Origin: Megalobrama amblycephala | Lineage: Eukaryota > Chordata > Actinopteri > Cypriniformes > Xenocyprididae | NCBI RefSeq assembly: GCF_018812025.1 | Contig: NC_063045.1 | Location: forward strand, 19,302,420-19,366,419 | Direction: 5' to 3' | Length of the DNA: 64,000 bases | Made by a program: the position numbers and the translations under genes | Shown here: positions 49,968 through 61,452 of the stretch, one piece after another | Position numbering within the stretch: position 1 is the first letter of the stretch | Layout of the letters: every line of letters begins with the position of its first letter | The notes under the pieces: model-generated | The model's input: the letters and a program-made list of their open reading frames with translations, nothing else | What the model was told of the DNA's origin: nothing | Databases searched by the model: none

Positions 49968-50409
49968 CTGAAATTACATTAGAGATCAAAACATGTTTGA
50001 AATAGTTTCAGCTAATTTTCGCGCTCATGTAAGTGACGTCACCGATTAACGGTACAGCAAGCCATACTTTTAGTTTAAATAAATAAATATGTTTACTATC
50101 ATTCATTGATAACTTGCCAGCAAACCTTTACAAAACTATCAAAACACCTCATCTACACATAAAGACATGATTAAAAGCCCAAACTTACAGTAAACAAGGG
50201 CTCAGAATATAGTTAGCCAACCGCTTCTGAAAACGGTTGAGATGCTAACGGACTTTTTCAAAGACACTAAATCATTTCTTTTAAGTAAATATTCAACAGA
50301 AGTGTGTCAGTTACACTTAAGAAAAGTGTCAGGAACAGTTTTATATACTATGTGTGTGATTTTATGGACTAAACTTACCTAAAATCCGTGAAAACAACAT
50401 GGTGGAATG

Positions 50410-52009
50410 CATTACTAAGTAATTAATTACTGTAATTTAATGACTTTTCCCTTGGAAAAAGTAATTGATTACTCTTAATTTTTCAGTAATTTAATTAGTT
50501 ACTTCTGATGTAATTGCATTGAATTCTATGTAGAACTATTTTATATAAAACAATATTGGATTTAACATCAAAATGTCTAATGTTAAAATGTATGTTTTTA
50601 ATGTAATCTTTCTAAATATGTTGGTCAGTTCAAGAATTTATGCAATTTTATATTATTTCTTTGAAAGAATTAAAAGAGCATTTTCATGTCTATCCTTGTA
50701 TTGTTCAAACTTGGGTAAAGTTGATTTTTTATTCGCACATTCGGACTTCTGATAAATTCAGACTTTCCAATAAATGTGCCTAAAAATTCATGTTTGCGAA
50801 TTTTAAGCAGCGACATGATATTGACAACCAACGATTGTCAACTTACAACATTTTTCACAGTCGATCAAAATAGGCAAGTATTGTTTTAATGGCATATTTA
50901 CTTGTGAATGTCCACTGAATGTCCAATAAAGTGTGATTAACAAGGCTATTGAATACGGATGTCCGAATGTGCGAATATAAAACCAACTTTACCCAAGTAT
51001 TGTTCAACTTGTTCAATGACACATTGTGTTAAAAATCCTCATGTTGTGTTAAAGGAGACATTTTGAAGAATATCCAAGCTGCTCTTTTCTTATACAGAAT
51101 GAAATTATATAGTGATTATGCTTGTCCAGCTCTGAAATCAATTAAAATCAAGTTTTTGATGGAAATAATTTTTCAAGCAGTTGCATTTGTGGCACAATGT
51201 TAATAATTACCACAATAAAAAAGAGTTACAGCATTTACAATAGAAGTGAATGGGACAATTTTTGGATGATTTAAAAGTACAAATGTGGAGCTTATAATTT
51301 TATTAATTCCTTTACATTTTTTTCTGCCTACTCATTTATTATTTGAGCCATAATAATTTATGTTTATTATTTGAGCTGTTTAAATAATCATTTTTACAGT
51401 CATTTTAGGGTTTACACCTGTAAAATTGGATGTAACATTACACAAACATTAGCAAGTGTTTTTTTCACACTAAAATTGTTAACAAATTGTTTTTGTAGCT
51501 ATACTATTGAAACAGTGAGTATTTTGTTGTTTACAAATTGGCCACATTCACTGTAGCTCAGATTGTTGCTTCTTTTGTAAGAAACATAAATTATTTTTGT
51601 TGTAATAACATTATTCCAAAAATGCTATTTCTTGAGCTGAACTTGTATTGAACACGTAATATTTTGTTAATAGCGACAGTGATAGTTATATAATTAAGGT
51701 GCGGTCATGTTTTCTGTTGTTCAGCCGTTTTTCATGAGTGAGATAAAGTCATTTGAATAGAAATCTACACAATCTGGAATTTTACATGTGGGTGAGATAT
51801 TTACTCGTGCAAATTGTGCATTGGTTGTCACATGGATTCACAGCGTTGATCAGCAGAAAGCTGCTTAGTTTGAAAGTGACTTCTGTGTGGGCTGTGCTTC
51901 ATACATCACTACATAATTGATGAAAGACAATGTACCATTTTTGGCGACTGCCAATTTTGCCAAAATTAGCCCCCCAAAATTACAGTGTAAATGTTCTTCT
52001 TCTCTGCAG
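50410..52009. other. Intergenic region and probable marchf2 5' sequence
   Basis: Contains a stretch with repeated 'agtaattaattact' words (50410-50510), probably repeat-derived, and otherwise AT-rich DNA. An untranslated first exon of marchf2 must lie upstream of the acceptor at 52008-52009, but I could not place it. Confidence 0.4.
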
Positions 52010-52104
52010 TGATAGGGTCTTTGTGACTTGAGGTGTGGGAGCGAGGCTGCTCCCTGATTCCCCCCGGTGTTCCCCTGCCCCCCGCCCTCCTGGACGGCCC
52101 CGAA

Positions 52105-55100
52105 ATGACCACAGGGGAGTGTTGCCACCTCCCAGGCTCCCTGTGCGACTGCACTGGCAACGCTGCCCTGTCGAAAACCGTGGAGGAGGCTGACAACCGC
52201 CGGGCCCAATACGTCACCCAGGTCACGGCCAAGGATGGACGTCTACTATCTACTGTTATCAAAGCCCTAGGCAACCAGAGGTAAACAAGATTTTGTGTAA
52301 TACAAAGCCTTGTTTTATATTAAACATGCAATTTAAACAATCGTACACCTAACATAGTAGTTTTGACAAATATAGTCACATGACGCTAGAGATAAAACTG
52401 TTAACTTTGTTCTCTGTTAGCGATCGGCCAATTTGTCGTATCTGCCATGAGGGTCAAGACGTGTGCAACAGCGAGGGGCTTCTCTCACCGTGCGACTGCA
52501 CTGGCACGTTGGGCACGGTCCACAAGAGCTGCCTGGAGAAGTGGCTGTCCTCCTCTAACACCAGCTACTGTGAGCTGTGCCACACTGAGTTCACCATTGA
52601 GCGCCGGCCCCGACCCCTCACAGAGGTAACAAAGGTTAATGCCTTTAGCCACGCCTGCATGGCTTGGCCTCATTTTTCCATTGTACATCTGTACATTATA
52701 TATTAGAAATGCACCGATCGTACGGCCAGGGATCGAAATCAGACGGTTTTCTGCATGATCGGCCCAGACCGGTAACTGGCCGGTCAGTCCCACGCCTTGC
52801 CGATTCTGAGCCGATCCGTTTTGTTGCCAGCGGTGCAGGCAATAACGTCAGCTGTGTGTTCTCTCACTCACTCGTCTCATTCGCTCCAGTTAAGATTGCG
52901 TATAATTTTACTAATTCACGCAGGTTACGCGCTCACACCAAAGGCGTGCGCACCACTAATCTATATTAGTGGAGCGCACAAGCCTCTTCTCAGTCTGAGT
53001 CGCAAGTACCAAAATGAGTGGCTTACTGTGTTTAAACGTTCACTCAAAATTGTCAAAATGCCTGTCTTGGTGAGTATTCAGTTAAAATCAGTCAGTTTTG
53101 CAGCCTAATTAGTTAAAAAAAAAATAGACGCGTGTTGTGTAACAGTATATTGGTTCCATGCATAACCTTTTAAAGTGACAGTGTCTGATTCCTGCTGCTG
53201 TCTGTCATGTTAATCAAAGAACAACAGACAAAGAAAATCACTCTGCTCTTGATTGACTAACTTTTGTAAGTAATTGTAAGCATTGATCTGTATTTAATTC
53301 TACAATGAAGACTATCTAGTGTTATTTTAGATTGATTACTTTAATTTCTGTAGTTTATAGTTTAAACTGTTTATTTCACATCTCTCTTTATTCTATTGCA
53401 TTTATTTGTGGTGTTGTTTGAAATGTATTTGTTCTTTTAAATAAAGCATTTTGCATTGAAGAAAAGTTGTTTGTATATGCTGTCAATTATAGTTCTTTGA
53501 AAGACAAAAGGAATCAGCAAAAAACGTATCGGCAGATCACACTTACAAAAAAAAAACGGAAATCGGAATCGGCCGATATATATGTACATATTTTTTTTCA
53601 AATTAATTATCACTATTGTTGTTATTTATACCATCTCTTCTGCAAAGTTATTTATTTATTTATATCTTTGATTTGTCATGTCTAATATTTAAGCTACATA
53701 TTTCTCAGTTGAGAAATTATTCAAACAATGCATTTAAATAAGTTACTTCACATTTGAATAGCATTGATGAGGACTTTTCAGTTCATTATCACTAAACCTC
53801 ACATCATCTTTCAATAGTGGCTCAGGGACCCTGGCCCCCGGAATGAGAAGCGCACCCTCTTCTGTGACATGGTGTGCTTCCTGTTTATAACGCCCCTGGC
53901 GGCCATCTCTGGCTGGCTGTGTCTACGGGGCGCACAGGACCACCTGCACTTCAACAGTCGCCTGGAGGCAGTCGGCCTTATCGCTCTGACCATCGCACTC
54001 TTTACCATCTATGTCCTCTGGACTCTGGTAGTGTATTACAAACAATCAAATGGATTTACAGTACATGTTTATTCAGAATTCTTAAATTGACTTGTCTGAA
54101 CATGTCTGGGTCATATTTCACCCCAAAATCAAAACAAAATAAATAAGAAACAATGCCTGGTGTTAAATATGTTTAAAATTCTCATTACCTTAACGGGGTA
54201 GTTCACCCCAAAATGAAAATGTTCCCATGATTTACTCACCCACAAGCCATCCAAGGTGTATATGACTATCTTCTTTCAGATGAACACAATCAGAGTTATA
54301 TATCCTGGCTCTTCCAAGCTTGATAATTTGAGATTTTGAAGCCCAAAAAAGTGCATCCATTCATCATAATAGTACTCAAGGGGGTTAATAAAGGCCTTCT
54401 GAGATGAAGCAATGGGTTTTTATAAGAAAAATATCCATATTTAAAACTTTATAAAATATAATAAGTAGCTTCCAACAGACAGCTGTACCCATCGATTTAC
54501 TCCAAAAGAGTAACCTCTGACACGACTTAGGACGTATGAGTAGCGTAAGCTTAGATGCCTCTCACAGGTCAAACAAATAGGGCTGTGCAACAGATTTAAG
54601 CTCCTCTTCTCTTATATCAAAATCCTCTGACATTTCTCTTTAAAAATTCTCGTTTTAGACTTATAACTCGTGACAGGTGTTTTGTTTTGCTCTATCCTCT
54701 ATGCTTGCGCGATCATCAATACATCATGAGTCGAGTGGGGTTACTCTTTCGCTGTAAATCGATATGTACTGCTGTCTGCCGAAAGCTAGTTATTAAAGTT
54801 TATAAAGTTTTAAATATGGATATTTTTCTTACAAAAACATATCACTTTGCTTCAGAAGGCCTTTATCGACCCACTGGAGCCTTGTGGATTATTTTTATGA
54901 TGGATGGATGCACTTTTTGGGCTTCAAAATCTCACACCTTCACTACTATTATAAAGCTTGGAAGAGCCAGGATATATTTGAATAATACTCTGATTGTGTT
55001 TGTCTGAAAGAAGATAGTCATATAGACCTAGGATGTCCTGAGGGTGAGCAAATCATGGGATAATTTTCATTTTTGGGTGAACTAAAGAAATTGTTTTCAT

Positions 55101-56516
55101 TACTGCAATTCAAAGAACATCCTCTTTACCATAATGTAAAAAACCTTGTACTCATTACTTTAACACAACAAATATAATTTTTTTGTTACTTTAATGCAAA
55201 AAAAATATCTAGTACTCTTTACCATAATGCAAAAAAATCTTGCTCCTAACACTGTAACCGCTCCTTTACAGTGACAATCTGGGCTTCAAACTCAGTTCCT
55301 GGAGGACCACTGTCCTGCAGATATTGTCTCCAACCATATTTTAACACACCCGAACCAGCTAATTCAAGGGCTGCGTTTAACTCCACTATTAGACAAACAT
55401 TTGCAAACTTTCCTAAGCACTTTCCCTCAATGGAATCCCCACCGCTGTTAAACTTGAAGTGGGCGAGGGAAGTTTATTTGGACAGACCCTCGACCCCTCG
55501 ATTTTGACCGATGGAGCAAGTCTACTCAATATGTACACTTCAGGCAGATACAAAGACCACAATGCAACCTTTAACCGCATAAGATTTGTAGCTACCTTAA
55601 GCTGACTGTTATAGTTTATTGCATTATCATTTTTGTTTGTGTAATTTGCAAACATACAGGCCTGTAGAATAGTGCATGTACAAATTCAATAGGTGAAAAA
55701 AACCCTGTAAATAATAAATCATCTCCATAGCGGACTATCAAGGGTTTAGGCCGTTCCGTTTAAACCCATTGCAAGGGTTCCATCAGTAGTGGGCACTAGT
55801 GCAGCGTAAGCAATGACGTACATCCGAGTGGATCAATCAAAGGGAAGTTAGCGAGGGAAGGAAATAAAAAAACAAATTGGACTTCAACGCAGCCAAGGAT
55901 TACTAGAAACTTTCAGGCAGGTATTTTGGAGCTACACTCTGCAGTATTGTGGCCCTCCAGGAGCAGAGATTGACATGTTTTTGCCTCTGCAGTGGCAAAA
56001 AAATCTCATTCTCATTGCTGTAATGCATAAAAATCTTGTGGTCATTGCATACTGTAATTCTTAGAAAAATGTGAATTGTTAGTGTTACGTAGTAATACTT
56101 TTTGTAATGCCTTTATGCCTGCTTTATGCCTTTTTATGCTGATTTTAATAATAAATAAACCCTTTTTGCTCTGACATGATGATTCTCATACTCCAGAATG
56201 GGAATTGGAGAGCGGAGGCAATGTTCCTATCATTCTTTTCTTTTTATTTTGGTTGAAATGTCACCCAGGCATGTTCTTCATGAGATTCACCATTTTAATC
56301 TCTAGGACCTGGTTATTGAACCAAAAATGTAAAAACCAAATTGTCCTTGTTTTGCAGGTCTCATTCCGCTACCACTGTCAGTTGTACTCCGAGTGGAGAC
56401 GAACCAATCAGAAAGTCCGCTTGCTCATTCCTGACACCAAGGGTGCACACTCTACCCAGCATTCCTTGCTTTCCACAAAGCTGCTGAAAAAGACAGCTGA
56501 CGAGACCATAGTATGA
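52105..56516 (+). CDS. marchf2: Membrane RING-CH E3 ubiquitin ligase MARCHF2, 249 aa
   Basis: Four coding exons: 52105-52280, 52421-52625, 53818-54027, 56358-56516; 750 nt, 249 aa, against 246 aa in human. Starts [16 protein letters not shown]. The RING-CH zinc finger (C4HC3) uses C64, C67, C83, C85, H93, C96, C109 and C112. Two membrane spans follow at about 142-162 and 177-197 ([15 protein letters not shown]), then a cytosolic tail with [10 protein letters not shown] and a C-terminal ETIV, which fits a class I PDZ ligand. MARCHF2 ubiquitinates membrane cargo in endosomes and ER/Golgi and is linked to syntaxin 6, to the turnover of receptors and to innate-signalling control. The exon containing the ATG begins at an acceptor at 52008-52009. 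Introns 2 and 3 hold several transposons. Confidence 0.97.
52704..53585. mobile_element. hAT-like element in marchf2 intron 2
   Basis: The left end reads TAGAAATGCACCGATC, typical of fish hAT elements, followed by 'gatcggcccagaccgg' words. Near the right end 'cggaaatcggaatcggccgat' is the partial inverted match. The right tip is degraded and no exact target duplication was found. Non-coding. Confidence 0.6.
54190..55085. mobile_element. Foldback MITE in marchf2 intron 3
   Basis: Inverted arms: 'ggtagttcaccccaaaatg' at the left, 'catttttgggtgaacta' at the right. Inside, 'tatgactatcttctttcag', 'tcctggctcttccaagctt' and 'gcccaaaaaagtgcatcc' are mirrored at 54895-55030. Same tip family as the rab11b intron 4 element. 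Confidence 0.8.
55285..55975. mobile_element. MITE ('cctggaggaccactgtcctgcag'), interrupted by another element
   Basis: The left part (to 55368) and right part (from about 55898) are inverted near-matches ('tcctggaggac'/'ccctccagga', 'tgcagatattgtctccaac' vs 'tggagctacactctgca') of a common fish MITE. Removing the insertion at 55369-55894 restores the usual centre 'agctaattcaaggattact'. Confidence 0.7.
55369..55894. mobile_element. Nested 526-bp element with GGCTGCGTT ends
   Basis: Terminal inverted repeats GGCTGCGTT/AACGCAGCC and a 3-bp target duplication aag (55366-55368, 55895-55897). Inserted in the MITE above. No ORF of note. A 3-bp duplication would suit PIF/Harbinger or CACTA types. 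Confidence 0.75.
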
Positions 56517-58070
56517 GAGACGTGGTGCAGGGGAACGTGGCCCGATCGCGGTGGTATTAGCCTGCTTCCGGTTCTTGATGCAGCGTCGTCAACTAGAGCC
56601 GCGGCACTTTTGGATGCATTCTTTTCTATTTAATCCTTTTTATCTAAATATGTGAGCACTTCATTTATTTTTTTGTTCATCAGTCTCTTTTAAATGTTTT
56701 TTGAGCCTTTATAAGTGTGTTGTTTGAAGAAACCTTTTATTTATTTGGGGGCTTGAACAGCCAGGCTGAGGCCCCGTACCGTTCAGTATGCATTGTATTT
56801 GAAACAATCAGAAATCTAACTTATGTGTATAGACAATTCCTTTGAGCACAGCGGCGAGGGATTACGACTCAAATACATATGGCTGCTGAAGCTTAAAACC
56901 AAACCTTTCTTTCATTTTTGATGTATTGTTTTTGTACTCATCTACCTTCAAGTACTTTCCATCCTAACCCGACGGAGTCGCTCCTAAGCGAATCTCGCGA
57001 ACTTAGTCCTTGCGATTTAGTCGATATAAATGTATAAATATATACACACTAAGTGAACGAGTAAGCTCTAAGCTTCAATTGACGTGAGTATTATAGGGCC
57101 CTTTGTGCTTTGTGAGGTGGCCTGGGCAATGAATGTGGAGGCTGATGTATTTCTGCTGCGATGTAGCGGACGTTCAAAATGTAGGCAGTTGACGAAAAAA
57201 AAGTGCAATAACACGCCGCCATTGGCATGATTCTGCCGTGGACACGCGCAGGTTTTCATGCATGCCTATTTCATTTTGCAAATCTCATCAAATTGGTGAC
57301 TGTTCGCGTATGAATCGAAGGCTGTTTTTCCAAATCCACACAACATAAAACAGCACACGGTGGTTCTTAAGTCGTAGCACTTTCTGACAACGTAGCCTAG
57401 ATGTGAGCTGATAAAATGTAGATACGTGTACGCTTTTGGGATGCAAATATGTGGCAACTTTATTTGTTGTTGTTGAGTTAGTGCAGATGCAAACAGACCT
57501 CTACAGTTCATTGTTCTGAATCACTTTCAAATGGCTCTAATCATTTTTTTTCCTTCATTTTTTTGGTGAGTGTTTGAAGACGAATGTGTATGTGTGTTTA
57601 CAGTATGCATTTTGTAAGCTCTGGCTCTTTTGTGCTGTTTAGTTAGTATAAATGGCTGAGGTTAAGGATGGCATACTTGGAATTTTGTAGCAGTTTTTCT
57701 TGTGAAAGATGCAGGTCAAGCCAGAGAAGGAAGAAGGAATTGTGAGGTTAAACATCATTGCCAGACCAGTAATAAAACCGTCGTCCATGAATGGCGCTAC
57801 AGTATCAAGTAAAGGCGTCATTTAGCTGTGTCGTATTTGTGCGAGAATCTGCAGAACAGCGACCATCTGAGCTTTTCATTCCCTACCCTACGGTGACGTA
57901 ATGTGTAACTTGAGGGAATGGTTCTTTGGGATATGCAGTGTTGTAATTAATTGCACATTTGCCACTCCTAAAGTGGACTTTTTGCGCCTTATGCACTTGC
58001 TGTGGAAGGTCTAGGTCTGAAAGTGTGCAAATTGTTTGAGGCTTGAACTTTTGCCGGTAAAGGTCACTAA
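56517..58070 (+). other. Probable marchf2 3' UTR and downstream flank
   Basis: Follows the marchf2 stop codon and is free of recognised repeats. AATAAA-like signals occur (for example about 57766-57771, 'agtaataaaacc'), but the true cleavage site cannot be chosen. Open frames on the minus strand here show no domain. Confidence 0.45.
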
Positions 58071-58071
58071 A

Positions 58072-58552
58072 GTAATTGTTCACCTGAAAATGTCCTTATT
58101 TACTCACCTTCATGTTGTTCCAAACATGACTGCTGATGTCTTAATCGTTGAGGAATCATGTCTGTACAACGACAAATTGTATTGACCTTGTCTTTCAAGC
58201 TTCAATATCACAATGAAAGCAGATCATACAAACCATGTGCTCCAAGTCCATATGATTAAAGAGGTAATCTTCCCTGAAGCTCTGAAATCTGATTTGCCAT
58301 GCCTAGTTTATTTTTGAATGTTTTCCAGTGTATTACAGCTTAAAATTAGGCTTTTGTATGACTTCAGTAGAGTTGGAATATAGTGGGCACATGGACTTTT
58401 TTTGTTTTTTTACCAATCTGGAAAACTGGTGTGAGACATTCTGGTGAAAATTCATCAGAAATCTTATATCACATAAAAAAAAAAACAGCATGCGAGTTTG
58501 GAACGACATGACGTGAGTAAATAATGACAGAGTTGAACTGTTTCTTTAAGGC
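58072..58552. mobile_element. Foldback MITE downstream of marchf2
   Basis: The left arm 'ttcacctgaaaatgtcctt...atgttgttccaaacatgac' is mirrored by 'gagtttggaacgacatgacgtgag...' at 58493-58545. Diverged member of the same fish family as 35550-36305. Confidence 0.6.
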
Positions 58553-58686
58553 TAGTAAAATGAGCTACCTAGAATATGTAGGTCCATGAATTCTTTTATT
58601 GTAAATTCTGATGTGTCTCAATTGTAAATGTGTAGATAAACTGATGTCTCTGTTATTAAGAAGTGTTGTGTGCTGTAGGTCCAGGG

Positions 58687-58773
<87 letters not shown>
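58687..58773 (+). repeat. (GT)n microsatellite, about 43 units
   Basis: Long uninterrupted GT tract. Both open frames across it are repeat artefacts. Confidence 0.97.
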
Positions 58774-58774
<1 letters not shown>

Positions 58775-58799
58775 AGCAGACAGGCCCATGAATGTCTGG

Positions 58800-60300
58800 A
58801 TTATTTGCTGACCGCTTTTTTTTTTTTTAAAGGACGCAGCTGATCAGCCTGTGATTAGACACTTGTAGTTAATGCGGCGGAGCGGCGCTGACAAAGTTCA
58901 GTGCCAAAAACAAGTGAGTTTGAAACCAAAAGGTGCTTCTGTAGTTGGAAATTCAAACATGCAAAAGGTTTTTCCCTCAAATTCATCCAACACCCCGTCT
59001 CTCGAGCTCATTTTGGTTTGGGGAATGGGAGGGAAACGTTTTCCTCTTTAAATGTTTTTTTTTTTTTTTTTTTTTTAGTAAGGGGAAAAAGTTGTGCAAT
59101 AGATTCACGAACAAAATGGCATTATTTGTTAATTATTTTGTTATTTTTAAAGGGTTTTAGGAATAATCCATCATCATCGTTGTCTTTCCCATTGCTCAGT
59201 GTTTTCGGAAGGTAGTTGCTCTTTTGTGCTGGTTTGAACCATTATTTCAAACCAAAGAGGTTTAACTAGTGGTCTTGGATCACCAAGGACAGGCAACTTT
59301 ACCAGCTTACTGCTAACTTGAACAATGCTGTCTCATTGTTGTGCTTCCACCTGCTTTCTTCCTTTTTGGGCCATTCCCTGGTTATTTTGCAATGTAGGGT
59401 TATACATCAAGAGTGCAATTTCAGAAATATTACAATGCAATTCTTACCTATAACCTTAACAATACCTGTATGATATAAACATAGATGTAGATGTTGTTGC
59501 ATATGAAGGACTTTAGGAGGAGAGGGACAATGTTGAACTCATAATTTTATTTTTATTAACTTGCAGTGGATGCCAATGAGCTGGCCACAATATGCAACCC
59601 TGCAAGAGCAGTTCAGCAGCTCGGATGATGTTGTTAATAAAACCGAAACCATCTGTTCCTCCAATGCATGCTTTCTTATTTAAATACAATGGCACTTTCA
59701 CTAATTTATAATGGAAATGCGGTTTCTGTTGTAAATTTCTGAGGGGGGGTTTAACTTGTGTTGCAGTTTTAAAAAGGAGACATTTCCAAAGCTGAATTGT
59801 AAACATGTTCACATAGTTTGATTCATTTGAAATATTTCTAATTTTGCCAGTGTGTGTTTTAATGTATTCATACTGTGTATCATTTTGCTTCTGTTTGTTT
59901 TCATTTGTTCATCGAGCACAGGATTTTTATCACTCTGAACTTTTGAAATACTACAATGTTTATGTTGTGCAGTGGCTAAGAGAAAGATGTCTGTAATGTC
60001 CTCACCAAAATATGTTGGTGCTTTAAATCAGCCAAGAAAGTGTGCAAAGCAAATTAAAAATGATGCTCTGGATCTGATAACTGTGCGGTTGTTCTTTCTA
60101 GAGATTGCTGAAAGGTTGCACGATTCATAATTACAACAACCATTTTTTGGTTCAGCTGAAGCTCTACATTTTGATATTACATTGTACATTTCATAAGAAT
60201 TTAAAAACTCCTACAGGATGTTGAGTTTGAACTGAATTTCAATTCAAAGAAAATCAACACAAGACTACTCTCCAAAAGGGTCACTGTGATTTTGCCAAGA
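58800..60300. other. Intergenic, nothing recognised
   Basis: Poly-T runs at about 58818 and 59057-59076. No exon, RNA gene or classified repeat was identified. Confidence 0.4.
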
Positions 60301-60304
60301 CAGA

Positions 60305-60568
60305 CATGTTCCTGGATCAACATTTTTTTTTTGATCCTGGAACAACATTCCTATCCGAAAATTTAGTCCTAACCTTTTCCCAACCCCTAAACCTAACTCT
60401 ATAAATTATCCCTAAAATCAGAGGGAAATGATAGTTGAATAACACTCTTGTGGAAGCACCTAACCCAGGTTGTAAGCCTAAACTTGACATAAATGGTAAA
60501 CTTGTCCCTCAAATCTGATTGGTTGATTGGAATGTTGTTCCAGGGTCAACAAAGATCCAGGAACATGT
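60305..60568. mobile_element. MITE, inverted sibling of 15950-16256
   Basis: Begins 'acatgttcctggatcaacat', has 'gatcctggaacaacattc' and a 'cccctaaacctaactct' tract, and ends 'gggtcaacaaagatccaggaacatgt'. This is the same content as 15965-16240 in opposite orientation, without its outer 17-bp ends. Confidence 0.7.
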
Positions 60569-60569
60569 T

Positions 60570-61140
60570 GTAGATGTTGTCCAAAATGCCTATGTGCATT
60601 TGATGGTCATGAATTTTCCCACCAAGGTGTCATTTCTTCCACATCACAAGTTATGTATTGTTTTAATAGCATTAGGTGATGGAAATTACATTTTGGAAAA
60701 AAAACATGGAGAATCTTTTGTCATGCCAACAGATACCTTCATAATTAGCATTATATTAAATACAAATTAATATTTTCCACACGTGCATAATTTGACTATA
60801 TTAAAGCTTGAATAGAAGTGACAACAATATTCTGTTCACAACTGACATTTTCTTCACACATATTTCAATTCAGGCTTTTTACCGAACACTGTTATCGACA
60901 CTGAAAATATATTATTTGGAGCAAAATTGTTCAGTGTGGTGGAAATCACGGGAAAACCGTCATTTTAATAATAAATAATGAATTATTTCATGATTATTTC
61001 ACTCTTTGTTTAAAATGTGGTTTTAAACATTTAATTTCGTATTTGTTTAATTTATTTCCATAGATCTTCAGACAAAAAGAAGAGGTTGAAATCTGTTGTT
61101 TGTAAATAGAAATAAGCCTATTAATGTCATAATATGATGG
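60570..61140. other. Intergenic, nothing recognised
   Basis: AT-rich DNA between the MITE and the hnrnpm promoter. No exon or repeat identified. Confidence 0.4.
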
Positions 61141-61452
61141 TTATGACAACAACTAGGACCGTTCAGAGAGTTTTAAACTAGAACGCGTCACACGTTATTT
61201 CCCATCATGCCTCTCTTCGCCTCCAATATCAACTTCGCTCCCTCTGCATCGCCGCCATTTCACCAGGTGAAGGACTCAAATAGCGTCTCAACACTTTCTG
61301 CGGTAGTGGCGACACCTCACCGGGACAGCAACACGACGGAGCATTGTTTTTAAGATTTAAAATTAGCGTTTATCATTATCTAGACCTAGCTTGAGTGGTT
61401 TAGAGCAGCTTAATCTGAAAAAGAAGGAAAACGGCGAACATCTGAAGGCAAA
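61140..61452 (+). promoter_or_regulatory. Probable hnrnpm promoter and 5' UTR
   Basis: GC and CpG content rise clearly against the AT-rich surroundings (cgccgccatttcacc, cggtagtggcgacacc) directly upstream of the start codon. 'cgccgccattt' resembles a YY1-type site found in housekeeping promoters. No TATA box is obvious. Confidence 0.55.

Noticed and set aside
52033..52104. Upstream extension of marchf2 from a GTG codon
   Set aside because: There is no ATG, and the protein from 52105 already matches the family's N-terminus ([15 protein letters not shown]). The extension is 5' UTR.
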